Positions 22,501 through 31,305 of a DNA stretch of 45,982 bases are shown here, piece after piece. The position numbers and the translations under genes were made by a program. This DNA comes from a virus, in IMG/VR virus record IMGVR_UViG_3300017989_000032, positions 1 to 45,982 of that record; one strand, given 5' to 3'. Below the pieces are notes generated by a model, which was not told the origin of the DNA, made no database searches, and saw nothing but the letters and a program-made list of their open reading frames with translations. Within the stretch, counting starts at the first letter, position 1, and the number at the start of each line of letters is the position of its first letter.

Positions 22501-24716
22501 TCGTAACCAAGAGCGTCTTGTAATGCCTTGATATCACCAACAGTCGCTTGAATTTTCGCCAGTTCATTGGGCGTCATTTCGAGAGTGTCGCCCGCCTCGA
22601 CCTTCTGAACCAACTTATCCAATTGATTAACAGATTGATTGAGCAGATCTCCGGCCTCGGCCCGCGTCACTTCGATGTCGTATCGCTTTATAAGTCTTCC
22701 TAATTCGTCTTTCGTGCGAACGTCTTCCGGTTTTTTGCCCAATGAATCGGCGATTCGTTTCGCAAGTCCCTGTGTTAGATTCCCTCCGTATAAGGGTACT
22801 GTAAGTTTCTCAGAGGCCACGCCACCCGCCTGGGCCATGTTCGGCGTAGTTTTACCCTTCCCCCCTTCAGCCTGGGCCGGTTGGCCTTCTATAGGTTTGG
22901 TTTCAGGCTTACCTGTATCCTCATACCCTAACGCTAAGCCCAATTCCCTGGCATTGCTCGCTTCAAGCACTGCGTTCAAAGCCTCTTGAGATTCCGCCAC
23001 AATAAACTCACCCTCTTTTTCACCAAACACAAGAAGATTCTCTTTGGCATATTGTTCAAGTTCTTCTTTTGACAAACCCTGATCCGTAGTTATGTAAGCG
23101 GGTTTTTTGCCTTTTTCAACTTGTTCGAGTTCCCATCGTTCTCCGGCCTCATAACCTTGCTGAGAAGCAATCGCCTGTTTCTGTTTTATGAATTGATTAT
23201 GTGTGCCTGCTATGGACTCAATGGGTGTCGGCGCTATATCCTTATTGATATTATCTTCAATCGTCTTTGCTTGTTTCTCAGCTTCTTTTGCAAACTCTTG
23301 TTCCTCTGTAAGATCCAACACCTCCAGTTCCCGCATCCCGCGCGCAATTCTCGCCCGCACCATTTCACGGACCATGCGCGGCTGTTTTTTATATCGTTTC
23401 TGGATGTCCGTTATATCCTTGTTCGCTCTATCGATAATATCGTGTTCTGTTTTCTGTTTTGTATATTGAGCTTGATTTTGAACAACACCCACCCCGGCCG
23501 GGCCGGCCGATAACACTCCACCAATCCACATAGCTTCCGGTATAGACTTCACGCCGTCTTCATGTGCTTGTTTTGCCGCTTCACCAACAGACACCCCTTT
23601 GGTCGTCAACGTTCCGAACTTATTCAAAAACGTCTGCGTGTATTGCGTGACACCTTCTTGCCCCGAATTTAGCGCAATAAGTCCCAGTGCTTCACGAATC
23701 GGAATACCTTCCGTCAAGCCACGAATAAACTTTGGAAAGACAAGTAACTCTCCACCAATCTCTGCCGCCATATTCAAATCACCAAAGAACATGGCCTTTC
23801 TCATGGAACCGCCAGCCTCCAATTCTTCGGCAAATTCCTGCCCCCCGGTGATGCCGCCCAGCAAACCCAGGCTCACGGCGCTATCACCGGTCAGTATCCC
23901 CAGACCAATCGCCGTACCGTACTGAGGTAGGTTTTGATTTACTCCCCGCATTGCCCTCGCAATCGGAGACTGTTGAATATCAATTTTGTCCTGTTTGGCT
24001 CGCTTGGTAGAGGCTTCGGCATTTAACACTCTTGCAACAACGTCAAACGATCTCAACCCTACAGATAAGGCTTCCCCGCTAACGGGCACATAAGACGGCC
24101 TCAATAATTTAGTCAACGGATCGTGTTTGCGACGTTCATATAATTTCCACTTCTCCGGATCAACTTCGACCGGCTCAAATATTCGTTTTATATTATCATC
24201 TGTAATTTCTTTAGGAGTTAGTATTTTGGGTACAATCTTGTCGGGTAAACAATTGATACCAAGCGCCCATCTCATACCCTCGCGCTTGAACGCATTGGCT
24301 AAACCCGCCCCCCCGGTAAGAACGCCGATATGAAGATTGGTTGGAGTTTCATCAATTGTGCGGCCCACGTCATTAACAAAACCTCCATACGGTTCAATAG
24401 GCTTCCATTCATCCTCAGTTGATTTTTTTAGCAACGGATACAAACTGTCTGCCAACACAAAGTCAATCCCAAGTTTTTGAGATATCTGATATGATTCTTC
24501 AAACCGATTGGCGTCACGCCCGAAATCAGGATACACAGTGGTTCGTGGATAGAGTAACTCGTCCGATAGTAACTCCGGGACATGCTCCGGACCAGGGTTC
24601 GGATCGACAACCTGCTCATTCAGCAACCCTTCGGGCGGTGGAGAGACATCGTCAAACACCGAAACACGTTCGGTAGGGGCCTCTACCTCTTCAAATACGG
24701 ATACTCTTTCACTCAT
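19554..24716 (-). CDS. Giant internal virion / ejection protein (1720 aa)
   Basis: The position after two smaller internal virion genes and before the spike, with length 1720 aa, fits the large T7 gp16-like ejection protein. The N-terminus has a duplicated motif, ERVSVFEEVEAPTERVSVFDD. Long helical, Gln/Lys/Glu-rich regions fill the middle (about 400-1150). A conserved-looking C-terminal half includes DPFYWGLTRKLSRRM. No lytic transglycosylase motif (E...GLMQ) was seen, unlike T7 gp16. It should be packaged in the head and ejected with DNA. Confidence 0.75.
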   Translation of the reverse strand: MSERVSVFEEVEAPTERVSVFDDVSPPPEGLLNEQVVDPNPGPEHVPELLSDELLYPRTTVYPDFGRDANRFEESYQISQKLGIDFVLADSLYPLLKKSTEDEWKPIEPYGGFVNDVGRTIDETPTNLHIGVLTGGAGLANAFKREGMRWALGINCLPDKIVPKILTPKEITDDNIKRIFEPVEVDPEKWKLYERRKHDPLTKLLRPSYVPVSGEALSVGLRSFDVVARVLNAEASTKRAKQDKIDIQQSPIARAMRGVNQNLPQYGTAIGLGILTGDSAVSLGLLGGITGGQEFAEELEAGGSMRKAMFFGDLNMAAEIGGELLVFPKFIRGLTEGIPIREALGLIALNSGQEGVTQYTQTFLNKFGTLTTKGVSVGEAAKQAHEDGVKSIPEAMWIGGVLSAGPAGVGVVQNQAQYTKQKTEHDIIDRANKDITDIQKRYKKQPRMVREMVRARIARGMRELEVLDLTEEQEFAKEAEKQAKTIEDNINKDIAPTPIESIAGTHNQFIKQKQAIASQQGYEAGERWELEQVEKGKKPAYITTDQGLSKEELEQYAKENLLVFGEKEGEFIVAESQEALNAVLEASNARELGLALGYEDTGKPETKPIEGQPAQAEGGKGKTTPNMAQAGGVASEKLTVPLYGGNLTQGLAKRIADSLGKKPEDVRTKDELGRLIKRYDIEVTRAEAGDLLNQSVNQLDKLVQKVEAGDTLEMTPNELAKIQATVGDIKALQDALGYEVKPAQMTFRQAKKPRPKTIAEMAKRMPPELAKAMNEIYDVPTKEVVMQSVHPTDKISITTYALFKKVMEGRTKEAQHAFVAGAKDTVKHHKNLAALAKMKLKGLDVTDGQRNQLLNAVSRARTEGERIVAMASVESVVDKALKKRAVNNVRQAIKSIPKHGKAMAVRQPAIDTITAALEGVDLTALSKSKRAELEGIQQDLIDVGFDLQQGIGSASEEEVEGIEAVVGEKIANQLRRLKKKPLADMTAEDIQTIADTIQYAVKQNEAQNKFYRNRQYEDVVKPVQKASSELTPTRKALKADPEVSGRKRETSMAQYAGRFFTTDSMKIYALVEASTDQGDSVMRRLLDEERHAGKNKALATQFKALDMVRNELDRLKWSDADYERIDQEHTVTLGGKKYKVTTAEIMSLGMNLRSNRNKGQIVKTKGLFMGRRKVNTPTVSEIQTAMENLTDKEIAFMDFIPNLNEQVLMPAINETSDVLLGFDMARDPFYWGLTRKLSRRMRGQVNTIEGAAIEDIGAFQPFTGGTATLRIRPFWDQLLTQIQNSSSYHGLAIPMKNARTLLNNEAWQDAMVDAGREAEMDALMKIFRRSQGIGSDQMSIDIFGQRLLSASAKSILGYRPSTMLIQPMSIPMAFTIIPNKYAVPGGATQSGKAQSERMDQYSPMLRMRHEGGRTNLVVGDVGAAHAVEGLIFRKVADPSLEGLRKTDRWAIQQIDQSVQRWVSDTTQLKKGSDAYWKEVARRTEDVVRKTQPMWDVDERSVLSSTRNVAWKSMLMFRSAREAMVNQNLVAGDRVLKAPKNKKAWVGAANTFGATLTSTVLVRGIKTAFYYGTTIGAAALLKREPPEELVTTEKLGEALITDMFGHLPMGSVVIGTIRGIMGRQTWNELDPDAILFAPPALLVDAKRHYAAAYRAWEENGNDDEFKANLIEATTELYDAIARFKGYPSSGIMQFTTDPVVRVLKHDEPSNIPGLPKAPKAP

Positions 24717-26446
24717 CGTTTATATACCGTAACCGGCTTGATCTTATCGGATTCCCCATTACCCACATATTTCATCAACCATCCGTTCTTGACGTATTCA
24801 TCGCCTATCTTCAAAACCTGACCGCCCTGCAATTTAATCCCGACCTCTTTCCCATTTACATCGTATTCATATTCGTTAATAAAAGACGGATTGCGTACCG
24901 GACCTTTGCGTACAGGTCTCTGGGCGTCCTTTAACTCAACCATCATCTCGTCTATTTCCGCAATATCCATTCCGCCTTCCGCCAATGCAATTTTCTGATC
25001 CCGCAAATCAATATGGTCAGCCAGAATACTATTGAGTTGCTTGCGAAGTTCCACCGGCGTCATCGCCCGACCCTTCTCGGTAGCGGCGAAGGCGTTCATC
25101 GCCGCCGTACAATCCACGGACAGAGTCTTTTCCATGTCCTGTATCTCTTCCTCTCGCGTTCGCGTCGTAGCCCATTTTAAGTAATCTTGCTCGTACTCCT
25201 TACCCTTCATGGTCAACCCACGCGTGCGCCTGCTTTCCAACCATTGAAGAATAGCCACGTCTTTGTTCGGCAATGAACGCACGAGATTATTCGCGTCACG
25301 ATGAGAAAGGTTCAGTTGCGTTTGCTGGTGCTTGGTAAATTCTGCATGGGCCGTGGTAAGTAACGACGCCTTGTCCTCATCCTTTAATTTATCCGAACCC
25401 CGAACCTCGATTTCAAAATCACGCATAGCTATTTTATCGTTCGGATCAAGAATAACAGCGCGGTCACTCAGTTGTCCTGCGTACATTGAGTCCGTTACGG
25501 CCTCATCACCGTCTCGAATGGCTTTTATTCGCTTCGTCACCATATCATGTAAACGGGACTGATCTCCGGGGTCCAATTCATCACGAGCCAGAACCTCCCT
25601 TTGAAGACCTGATAATTCCTCTGTCGGCAGGGAATACAATCGGTCGAGAAAGTCTCGCTCGTAGTCCGCTTTAGCATCCTTTTCCTGAATGTCCTTCAAT
25701 ACAAAGTAATTCTTTATCCGCGACGTGAATTCCCCCCAGTTGTTAATCTCACTATTGGGAATCAACGCCGCCGCTTGTAACGCCTCTTCTAAAGTGAAAT
25801 CGTTGTTTATAGTCAAGTGATTGAACCACTCATCCTCTTTAGCTTGTTGCGCCGCCGCTACAGCCTTTTCCTGAAATTGCGCACGTATCCGGTCAAATTT
25901 CATCAGGTACGTCTTGCGGTCGCGCTCGGTCAACCAGGGGATATTCTGTAACAGTTCTTCGTATTCGTCCCTGTCGTTGTGCATCGCCATATTGAGAGCG
26001 GATTCACCGAGGCTGTCCAATGTGATTTTCTTGTTCTTTGCAATTGCCGCCCTGGCAATACTGGCCGAATTCGCCTGATCCCATACGGTCAGCTTATTGC
26101 CCAGTAACTCACGGGCTTCCCGCGACATCGTCGCGCCCAGCGTTTTGTTTGCCGCCGTGGATCGCGCCCTCGCTTTTTCATCGTAGCCGAAATTCTTTAC
26201 GAAATCATAATCCTTCGGGTCTTTATTCTCAAGAGACTGAATGTATTCATCCACAGAATTATTGTATCTCGCCGAACCCTCCGCCAATTCCCTCGCGAGA
26301 TTGGTTTGGTGAATCTGATGACCCAATTTCATAAGGGTGTCGCCCATCGCCTGCGTATCCACGGCGGCCATTCTAACCATGTCCGGTGAAGCCAGCGCGG
26401 AAACCTCACTGGGAACAGGTGAACGAGATGTATAGTGCTTAGTCAT
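24713..26446 (-). CDS. Internal virion protein (gp15-like, 577 aa)
   Basis: Nearly all alpha-helical and highly charged. It begins TSRSPVPSEVSALASPDMVR, a common podovirus internal-protein opening, and is rich in KxxE helices. A C-terminal strand-rich segment (NEYEYDVNGKEVGIKLQGGQ, EYVKNGWLMKYVGNGE) may contact the tail. In T7-like phages the corresponding protein forms the ejectosome channel with gp14 and gp16. Its ends overlap both neighbours by 1-4 nt. Confidence 0.75.
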   Translation of the reverse strand: MTKHYTSRSPVPSEVSALASPDMVRMAAVDTQAMGDTLMKLGHQIHQTNLARELAEGSARYNNSVDEYIQSLENKDPKDYDFVKNFGYDEKARARSTAANKTLGATMSREARELLGNKLTVWDQANSASIARAAIAKNKKITLDSLGESALNMAMHNDRDEYEELLQNIPWLTERDRKTYLMKFDRIRAQFQEKAVAAAQQAKEDEWFNHLTINNDFTLEEALQAAALIPNSEINNWGEFTSRIKNYFVLKDIQEKDAKADYERDFLDRLYSLPTEELSGLQREVLARDELDPGDQSRLHDMVTKRIKAIRDGDEAVTDSMYAGQLSDRAVILDPNDKIAMRDFEIEVRGSDKLKDEDKASLLTTAHAEFTKHQQTQLNLSHRDANNLVRSLPNKDVAILQWLESRRTRGLTMKGKEYEQDYLKWATTRTREEEIQDMEKTLSVDCTAAMNAFAATEKGRAMTPVELRKQLNSILADHIDLRDQKIALAEGGMDIAEIDEMMVELKDAQRPVRKGPVRNPSFINEYEYDVNGKEVGIKLQGGQVLKIGDEYVKNGWLMKYVGNGESDKIKPVTVYKR

Positions 26447-27084
26447 TACATTATTATGGACCGCGAAGCGCCGCCCGTTGGCCCTCCGCCCATTGTGCCT
26501 CCGTATTTTCCGGCTCCCGTGGCGGCATCAGACGCCCCGCCGCCCGCAGGCATAGCTTGACTCGCAAGAAACGAACCGCTCAATATCGTTCCCGCCGCTT
26601 TTAGATACGCTGACGTTCGTAATGATTTTCCGTATTGGTACGCCCACTTCCCCTTCACCCTTTCTATTCCGGCCTGACCTTTTAATCGCTCGCTTTCATA
26701 CAAACCCCTTTTCAATGTAAGCGAACGGTCCATCGCAAACTGATAGGCCGTATCCGCCAAAACATCGAGGCTCGATCCCTCCGTTCCAACAATACCCCCT
26801 GCACCGGCGGCGGCGATCTTCTCTCCCATCGCTAAATCCTGTTCCCGCCGGATACGCTCTTCCTCCATCGCGGCGGCCTCTCTCCGGCTGTCGGCTTCAC
26901 GCGATAAAGCAAGCATGTTGTATTCGTGAATACCCTGCTTGAGCTTGCCTTCGGCGTAAGCCATTCGGCCTTCGGTGATCTGCCCGTAAGCCTGTAATCC
27001 AGTCCCCGCAGCTATTAACAGTGCCGTTGCCACAAATACACCCCATAGGAATCGTCTTGGTATTGATAGATAAATCCCAACCAT
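26446..27084 (-). CDS. Internal virion protein (gp14-like, 212 aa)
   Basis: An N-terminal hydrophobic helix (FLWGVFVATALLIAAGTGLQ) is followed by a long helix whose sequence EYNMLALSREADSRREAAAM, EERIRREQD and the glycine-rich GIVGTEGSSLDVLADTAYQF is characteristic of podovirus gp14-like proteins. The tail is Gly/Ala-rich. These proteins insert into the host outer membrane during ejection, consistent with the hydrophobic segment. Confidence 0.8.
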   Translation of the reverse strand: MVGIYLSIPRRFLWGVFVATALLIAAGTGLQAYGQITEGRMAYAEGKLKQGIHEYNMLALSREADSRREAAAMEEERIRREQDLAMGEKIAAAGAGGIVGTEGSSLDVLADTAYQFAMDRSLTLKRGLYESERLKGQAGIERVKGKWAYQYGKSLRTSAYLKAAGTILSGSFLASQAMPAGGGASDAATGAGKYGGTMGGGPTGGASRSIIM

Positions 27085-27410
27085 TTAATCAGTCGTTCTC
27101 CTTTGGTAAAACCGGTTCTTACCCTACACCATATTTGCATCGTATCGAAACAGCCCAACAATATCTTCAAACCCGACAAGGCCGCTTCCACTATCTCCCT
27201 CGGACTGCATGATCTCGAAGCCCTAAGCCATGCCTCGCCATTGTCGTCGTCGTACACAATGACCCCGCCGCACATCACGGGACGGCCCCGATCTTCTAAC
27301 GTAACAGACAATCCTCTCTCGGCACACTTGACGCCGTCTATTCCCGGCGTTCCAACCCCTTCCACGGGGTCGTTTATCGCGTACCAATCGCTCGTCTTGA
27401 ATTGTCTCAT
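27015..27410 (-). CDS. GNAT-like / gp13-type internal protein (131 aa)
   Basis: The start at 27410 (MRQFKTSDWYAIN) overlaps the previous stop as ATGA; longer starts at 27419 and 27488 lie inside that gene. The order is strand (GGVIVYDDDNGEAWL), helix (SPREIVEAALSGLKILLG), strand, then FTKGERLIKWLGFIYQYQDD. It resembles the acetyltransferase-like phage proteins placed between the nozzle and gp14. Catalytic activity is doubtful in this family; a structural or assembly role is likely. Confidence 0.65.
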   Translation of the reverse strand: MRQFKTSDWYAINDPVEGVGTPGIDGVKCAERGLSVTLEDRGRPVMCGGVIVYDDDNGEAWLRASRSCSPREIVEAALSGLKILLGCFDTMQIWCRVRTGFTKGERLIKWLGFIYQYQDDSYGVYLWQRHC

Positions 27411-28072
27411 GGTTCCCATACATCCACTTCGATAATCGTACAAACCCCTGTAAACGGATACGGGCCGGACGATTTCACGACCGTACACCCGTTCTCGTCA
27501 AACCCGCCGGTCGTCAATATACTCTTGTCGCTTGTCGCTTCGGCAGAGAAATCGGCATGAAGATTCGTTAAATACTCTGTACCCCCGTATTCCTGACCGG
27601 CCTTCCCCCCAACGCTGTTGATATACCGTACAGTCGTTTCGCTGATCTTCTTTATCCTGGATTGCAGGGTGTCGGTCCCCGGCACACCAAATCGCATTGT
27701 TTTTACTTTCCATCCATACAATTTTCCTACTTGGTAGGTATAAACATCTTCAAGTAATGTCACTGTACCGCTGGATACCGTGTACAGCCCTTTGTTCTCG
27801 CCGCCGGACGTCACGTAAACAATTTCGCCCTCCAAATGGCCCAGCCCCGTGATTGATGTCGTTCCCCCGGAGGCATCCACTTCTCTTACGTAACCCGATG
27901 CCACCGTTGAATCCATCTGCAAATTGTCGCCCGCCGCCCCGTCCGTCAGTTTAAACGAATGGGTCTGCGGGTCGTCCACGTAATACACACCATCCAGCCA
28001 CGACACCCACAACGACGTATCGTCGGCATACCCATGATTTCTAAGATGGACAATCAAATCAGGCAACTTCAT
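27407..28072 (-). CDS. Split tail tube B (nozzle), C-terminal part (221 aa)
   Basis: The strings SITGLGHLEGEIVYV, then TVSSGTVTL, a KTMRFG stretch, KKISETTVRYINSVGG and FTGVCTIIEVDVWEP follow the order found in the last third of podovirus nozzle-like proteins (GLxHLEGExVxV, SGxxTL, KxLxL, RIxxVxxRxxNS, PxxVxxIxPEVEV). In most relatives this is fused to the N-terminal propeller. Here it is a separate ORF, 546 nt beyond the N-terminal part, with another gene between. It would assemble at the tail tip. Confidence 0.7.
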   Translation of the reverse strand: MKLPDLIVHLRNHGYADDTSLWVSWLDGVYYVDDPQTHSFKLTDGAAGDNLQMDSTVASGYVREVDASGGTTSITGLGHLEGEIVYVTSGGENKGLYTVSSGTVTLLEDVYTYQVGKLYGWKVKTMRFGVPGTDTLQSRIKKISETTVRYINSVGGKAGQEYGGTEYLTNLHADFSAEATSDKSILTTGGFDENGCTVVKSSGPYPFTGVCTIIEVDVWEP

Positions 28073-28619
28073 ACTCCGTAATAGTTATACTTGACGCACA
28101 TACGCCGCCGAATATCCGGCTACCGCTCTGGCCGTTGAGCGTCAATGTCCCCGCTAAATCCAAACCCGCTCTCGCTTTGAACGTCGTTGACGACGTCGTA
28201 CCCGACGTCATGTAATGAGTTAGTCGATACGTATAAGCAGCATTCGCATTCGCAACATATATGGTCGCCGCCTTCAACGCATTGGCTGTTGTGTCCTGGA
28301 ACAATGCCACCGTTAACCGGCGAATAGTTGAACTGGACGCGGCCGTGATTTCCACCTCTATCTTTAGTACGTTCGTGGCAGATGTTGGAGTGATCGCCAA
28401 CGTCATATACTCATCCCCTTCCGTTTTCTGGGGAATGGTATCATCCACAGGGATGAGCGTTGTTCCGGTACTAACCGCCCCGGTTTGTGTGTTAACGATC
28501 TGTACGGAACCGCCGTCGATCTTATGCGTGCCGTCCGAGTTGTGCTCGACATCGAGGTAGGCATTAAGTTCCGTCCCCCATGTCCCGTCACTTCCACCCG
28601 GTGTAGGTTGTGCTGCCAT
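28059..28619 (-). CDS. Fibre-knob-like structural protein inserted within the nozzle region (186 aa)
   Basis: The N-terminus PTPGGSDGTWGTELNAYLDV followed by SDGTHK is typical of short phage fibre or baseplate-adapter proteins. The C-terminal 120 residues (EYMTLAITPTSATNVLKIEV; TVALFQDTTANALKAATIYV) read as a jelly-roll receptor-binding knob. The ATG overlaps the stop of the N-terminal nozzle gene (TAATG). A receptor-binding or decoration role is likely. Its position between two nozzle parts is odd. Confidence 0.65.
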   Translation of the reverse strand: MAAQPTPGGSDGTWGTELNAYLDVEHNSDGTHKIDGGSVQIVNTQTGAVSTGTTLIPVDDTIPQKTEGDEYMTLAITPTSATNVLKIEVEITAASSSTIRRLTVALFQDTTANALKAATIYVANANAAYTYRLTHYMTSGTTSSTTFKARAGLDLAGTLTLNGQSGSRIFGGVCASSITITEYEVA

Positions 28620-30790
28620 TATAAAGCGCCTCCATAAGGCCCGGACCCGTAAAGACCTTCATCATATCTCACGGTATCCGACGCGCAATTAATATCTTGA
28701 GAATCGTATGTCCCCGCCTCAATCTTAGCCGAATCCATCATCATCGCCTCATCCAACTGGTCGATGTATCGTTTCGCACATTTCTCCACGTAATACACCG
28801 ACGTACTATCAATCGTCCGATTCACTTCAACCCAAACGCTATCCTCTTCACTTCCCCGAACCACCGCTACGCTAACATACGGGTCCGTTGGCTCGTCCAA
28901 CTCGGACCCGGTCACGACCCTGCACCATCCCTGGATATCTTCTTCGGGATTGTATAAGAACACGCACATCGTCCCGTCGGCGCGCACCACCCACAGCATG
29001 GGATCGGGCGTTCTCTGGACGGCCATATCCACGGGATCGAGCTTGAATAAATGATCGGCCAGGATGGTTGTGTCCACACTCTTAAACCGATCTCCATACT
29101 CATTGAGCCGCATCATCAATATTCGACGGCCCTGCCGTTGGGCATAAAAGACCGCGTCCCTTAAAATAACGGGCTGCAAATGCTTACTGCCGTTACTCGA
29201 TTGCACCGTGGCTATCCTGTCCGACGGCGTCATAGGGTCGCGCAAGTCCACAGCGCTAATCACGTATTCCTTATTGGCCGTGCCCGCAATAAGACCGGTA
29301 TGCGATTTCAGCCACTCGATTTCAGATACGTCGTCGTCGTTTATACTAACCGTCACCGGGTCGTCGTCGGCCACGCCGCCCGGTGTGTAATCATCGTACA
29401 CCCCCACTTTCGTTCCCCACGCCGTTTGCGGGCTATATGTTGTCCCTCCATGCCATACCCGATCCTGATGAAAAGTCACCGCCCTCGGAAACCCCCTGTA
29501 CGTACTCCACGCCCCCTCTGCCCACATATACGTTGTCACAGCATTGTCAGATGCGTTATCACTCAAAACAGGATCAAGCACTGTCACGGCAACAACCGTT
29601 GTGCTAACGTAAGTGTCCACTTCCACCACGCCGTAATTGATCTGGTCTCTCGCCGTCAACGTCGCCGTAGCATTCTGAGTTTCTATCCTGATTCTGTAAT
29701 AGGCCCCGTCCTCTTCTTCGCTCGAATAGTCCGTGGCAACGTAATACGTATAGACGTCCTGGTACACGCTATCGCCCGTATGCCGTTGGAGAATAATCTT
29801 GGCCCCAGCGGTAACTGTTGTCACCGCCACACTGAAGGCCCCCTTGATATAGACGTCAGAACTATTAGTGTCCGCCCCGGCGCGAGTCACCGTCGTTGAA
29901 CTGTCCGTGCGCGTGTGTTTCAACAACCATCGCGCCCCGACATGAGACGACATAAACGGCGCATTTCCCGACCCGGACGCCGTTAGCGTTCCCGTCGCGC
30001 CCGCCGGGAAATAATAGCCGCTCCTCGCGGTTCCACCTGTTCGGGCAAAACCCATTAACTTAGCCGTCGTCGTGTTCTCAGACAAAAACGGCCCGCCGTC
30101 AAACGTAATCTCGGCAATCGTCCAACTGTTATCAGCGGCCCGTGTCAGAACCCTCGGCCAAAAATCTTCGTGGTCAATACGAAACACGTCGCCCGACCGG
30201 GCAATGCTTAACTCAAACACTTCATCGGCGTCGTAAGGCGTGGTGATTTCGTAAATCGCCGCCACTGTACCAGCGGACACATAGGCAGTAAAATCGCTAC
30301 TGTCCGTATCGTCTATTGTGAACGTCGTCGGGGCCGTTACCGTGATCGTCCACTCGGTATTCAGACCAATGTAATTGAGTTCCGTTGTCCCAACGATGCC
30401 CGTAAACCTCACAATATCGCCCGTCGAAAAACCATGCGCCGCCGCCGTCGTTACCGCTACCACACTCGATCCGGTCAGTGTAATGGCCGACACGGATGCA
30501 CTGTCCGTCATAACGCGGTCGTCATCTTTATAGAATCGCATATAGAGATTCCCGGCCTCAATAATCATCGTATCGTCGGCGGAAAACTCGAACTCAAACA
30601 ATTTAGACTTGCCTTTGGCCTTGGCGATAAATTCAGATCCCGGACGGGCCTCAAAGCCGCCGCTCGGCAACGGGAATACATTAGACATTGTCCGGCACCC
30701 GTTGAAATACTTCGCCAGGTCTTCCCTACCGTCGAGAAGCGGAGACAACTCGCCTGCGTTAAACGAATTCTTGATAACCTTAGAAGCCAC
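28619..30790 (-). CDS. Tail tube B (nozzle), N-terminal part (723 aa)
   Basis: IKNSFNAGELSPLLDGREDL and the following RPGSEFIAKA are the signature start of podovirus tail-tube-B-like proteins. Next come a strand-rich beta-propeller (EIWITTPYDADEVFELSIAR-like repeats) and the late motif FPRAVTFHQDRVWHGG. The protein ends near DEAMMMDSA, the point where relatives run on into the C-terminal domain. The start is GTG with AGGTGG upstream. It forms the lower tail tube and DNA exit. Confidence 0.85.
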   Translation of the reverse strand: MASKVIKNSFNAGELSPLLDGREDLAKYFNGCRTMSNVFPLPSGGFEARPGSEFIAKAKGKSKLFEFEFSADDTMIIEAGNLYMRFYKDDDRVMTDSASVSAITLTGSSVVAVTTAAAHGFSTGDIVRFTGIVGTTELNYIGLNTEWTITVTAPTTFTIDDTDSSDFTAYVSAGTVAAIYEITTPYDADEVFELSIARSGDVFRIDHEDFWPRVLTRAADNSWTIAEITFDGGPFLSENTTTAKLMGFARTGGTARSGYYFPAGATGTLTASGSGNAPFMSSHVGARWLLKHTRTDSSTTVTRAGADTNSSDVYIKGAFSVAVTTVTAGAKIILQRHTGDSVYQDVYTYYVATDYSSEEEDGAYYRIRIETQNATATLTARDQINYGVVEVDTYVSTTVVAVTVLDPVLSDNASDNAVTTYMWAEGAWSTYRGFPRAVTFHQDRVWHGGTTYSPQTAWGTKVGVYDDYTPGGVADDDPVTVSINDDDVSEIEWLKSHTGLIAGTANKEYVISAVDLRDPMTPSDRIATVQSSNGSKHLQPVILRDAVFYAQRQGRRILMMRLNEYGDRFKSVDTTILADHLFKLDPVDMAVQRTPDPMLWVVRADGTMCVFLYNPEEDIQGWCRVVTGSELDEPTDPYVSVAVVRGSEEDSVWVEVNRTIDSTSVYYVEKCAKRYIDQLDEAMMMDSAKIEAGTYDSQDINCASDTVRYDEGLYGSGPYGGAL

Positions 30791-31304
30791 TATAGGCCAC
30801 CTGAATAGATTCGCTGCTCAATCCCGTGTACTGACAGAAAAAATAACTGTATCCGCAGGTATCCAATACGATTCTGGCCTGTCGATCATTCCCGGAATAG
30901 TCGATCAACAGGATCGGCAATATCCAGGTATCCGTTGCGCTGGCAATCGTGTCCACATAATAGCGCGATCCCGTAGATACCTGTTTCCCCGCCGTCAACG
31001 TCGCCGTCCACGCCAGGGCAATATCGCCCGACCGCCTCGCAGCATACAAATACACGACGCAACTCTGAGCGTCCGCCCCCATCGTCCACGATACCTCGAT
31101 CCCGTTCTGGTTAGGACTCGGCCGATAAACCCTCGTGGACGGAATGTCGCTGAACGTCATTGTCTCCGGGTCGGCGGACACCAGTGTATCGTCCGTACTG
31201 ACACTGGAATACTCACTGGTCCATCCGTACCTGTAAGTTTGCAGGGCCGCGCCGATTGAAAGCAGACACAGCATCGCCACTATTAAAATCGGTTTCTTCT
31301 TCAT
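30780..31304 (-). CDS. Signal-peptide-bearing structural-region protein (174 aa)
   Basis: MKKKPILIVAMLCLLSIGAALQ is a signal peptide inserted between the two tail tube genes, an unexpected place for an exported protein. The mature part is strand-rich (VSWTMGADAQSCVVYLYAAR; ATLTAGKQVSTGSRYYVDTI), resembling a small decoration or adhesin domain, with four Cys. It overlaps the nozzle start by 11 nt, so the two are co-translated. Family unknown. Confidence 0.65.
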   Translation of the reverse strand: MKKKPILIVAMLCLLSIGAALQTYRYGWTSEYSSVSTDDTLVSADPETMTFSDIPSTRVYRPSPNQNGIEVSWTMGADAQSCVVYLYAARRSGDIALAWTATLTAGKQVSTGSRYYVDTIASATDTWILPILLIDYSGNDRQARIVLDTCGYSYFFCQYTGLSSESIQVAYSGF

Positions 31305-31305
31305 G

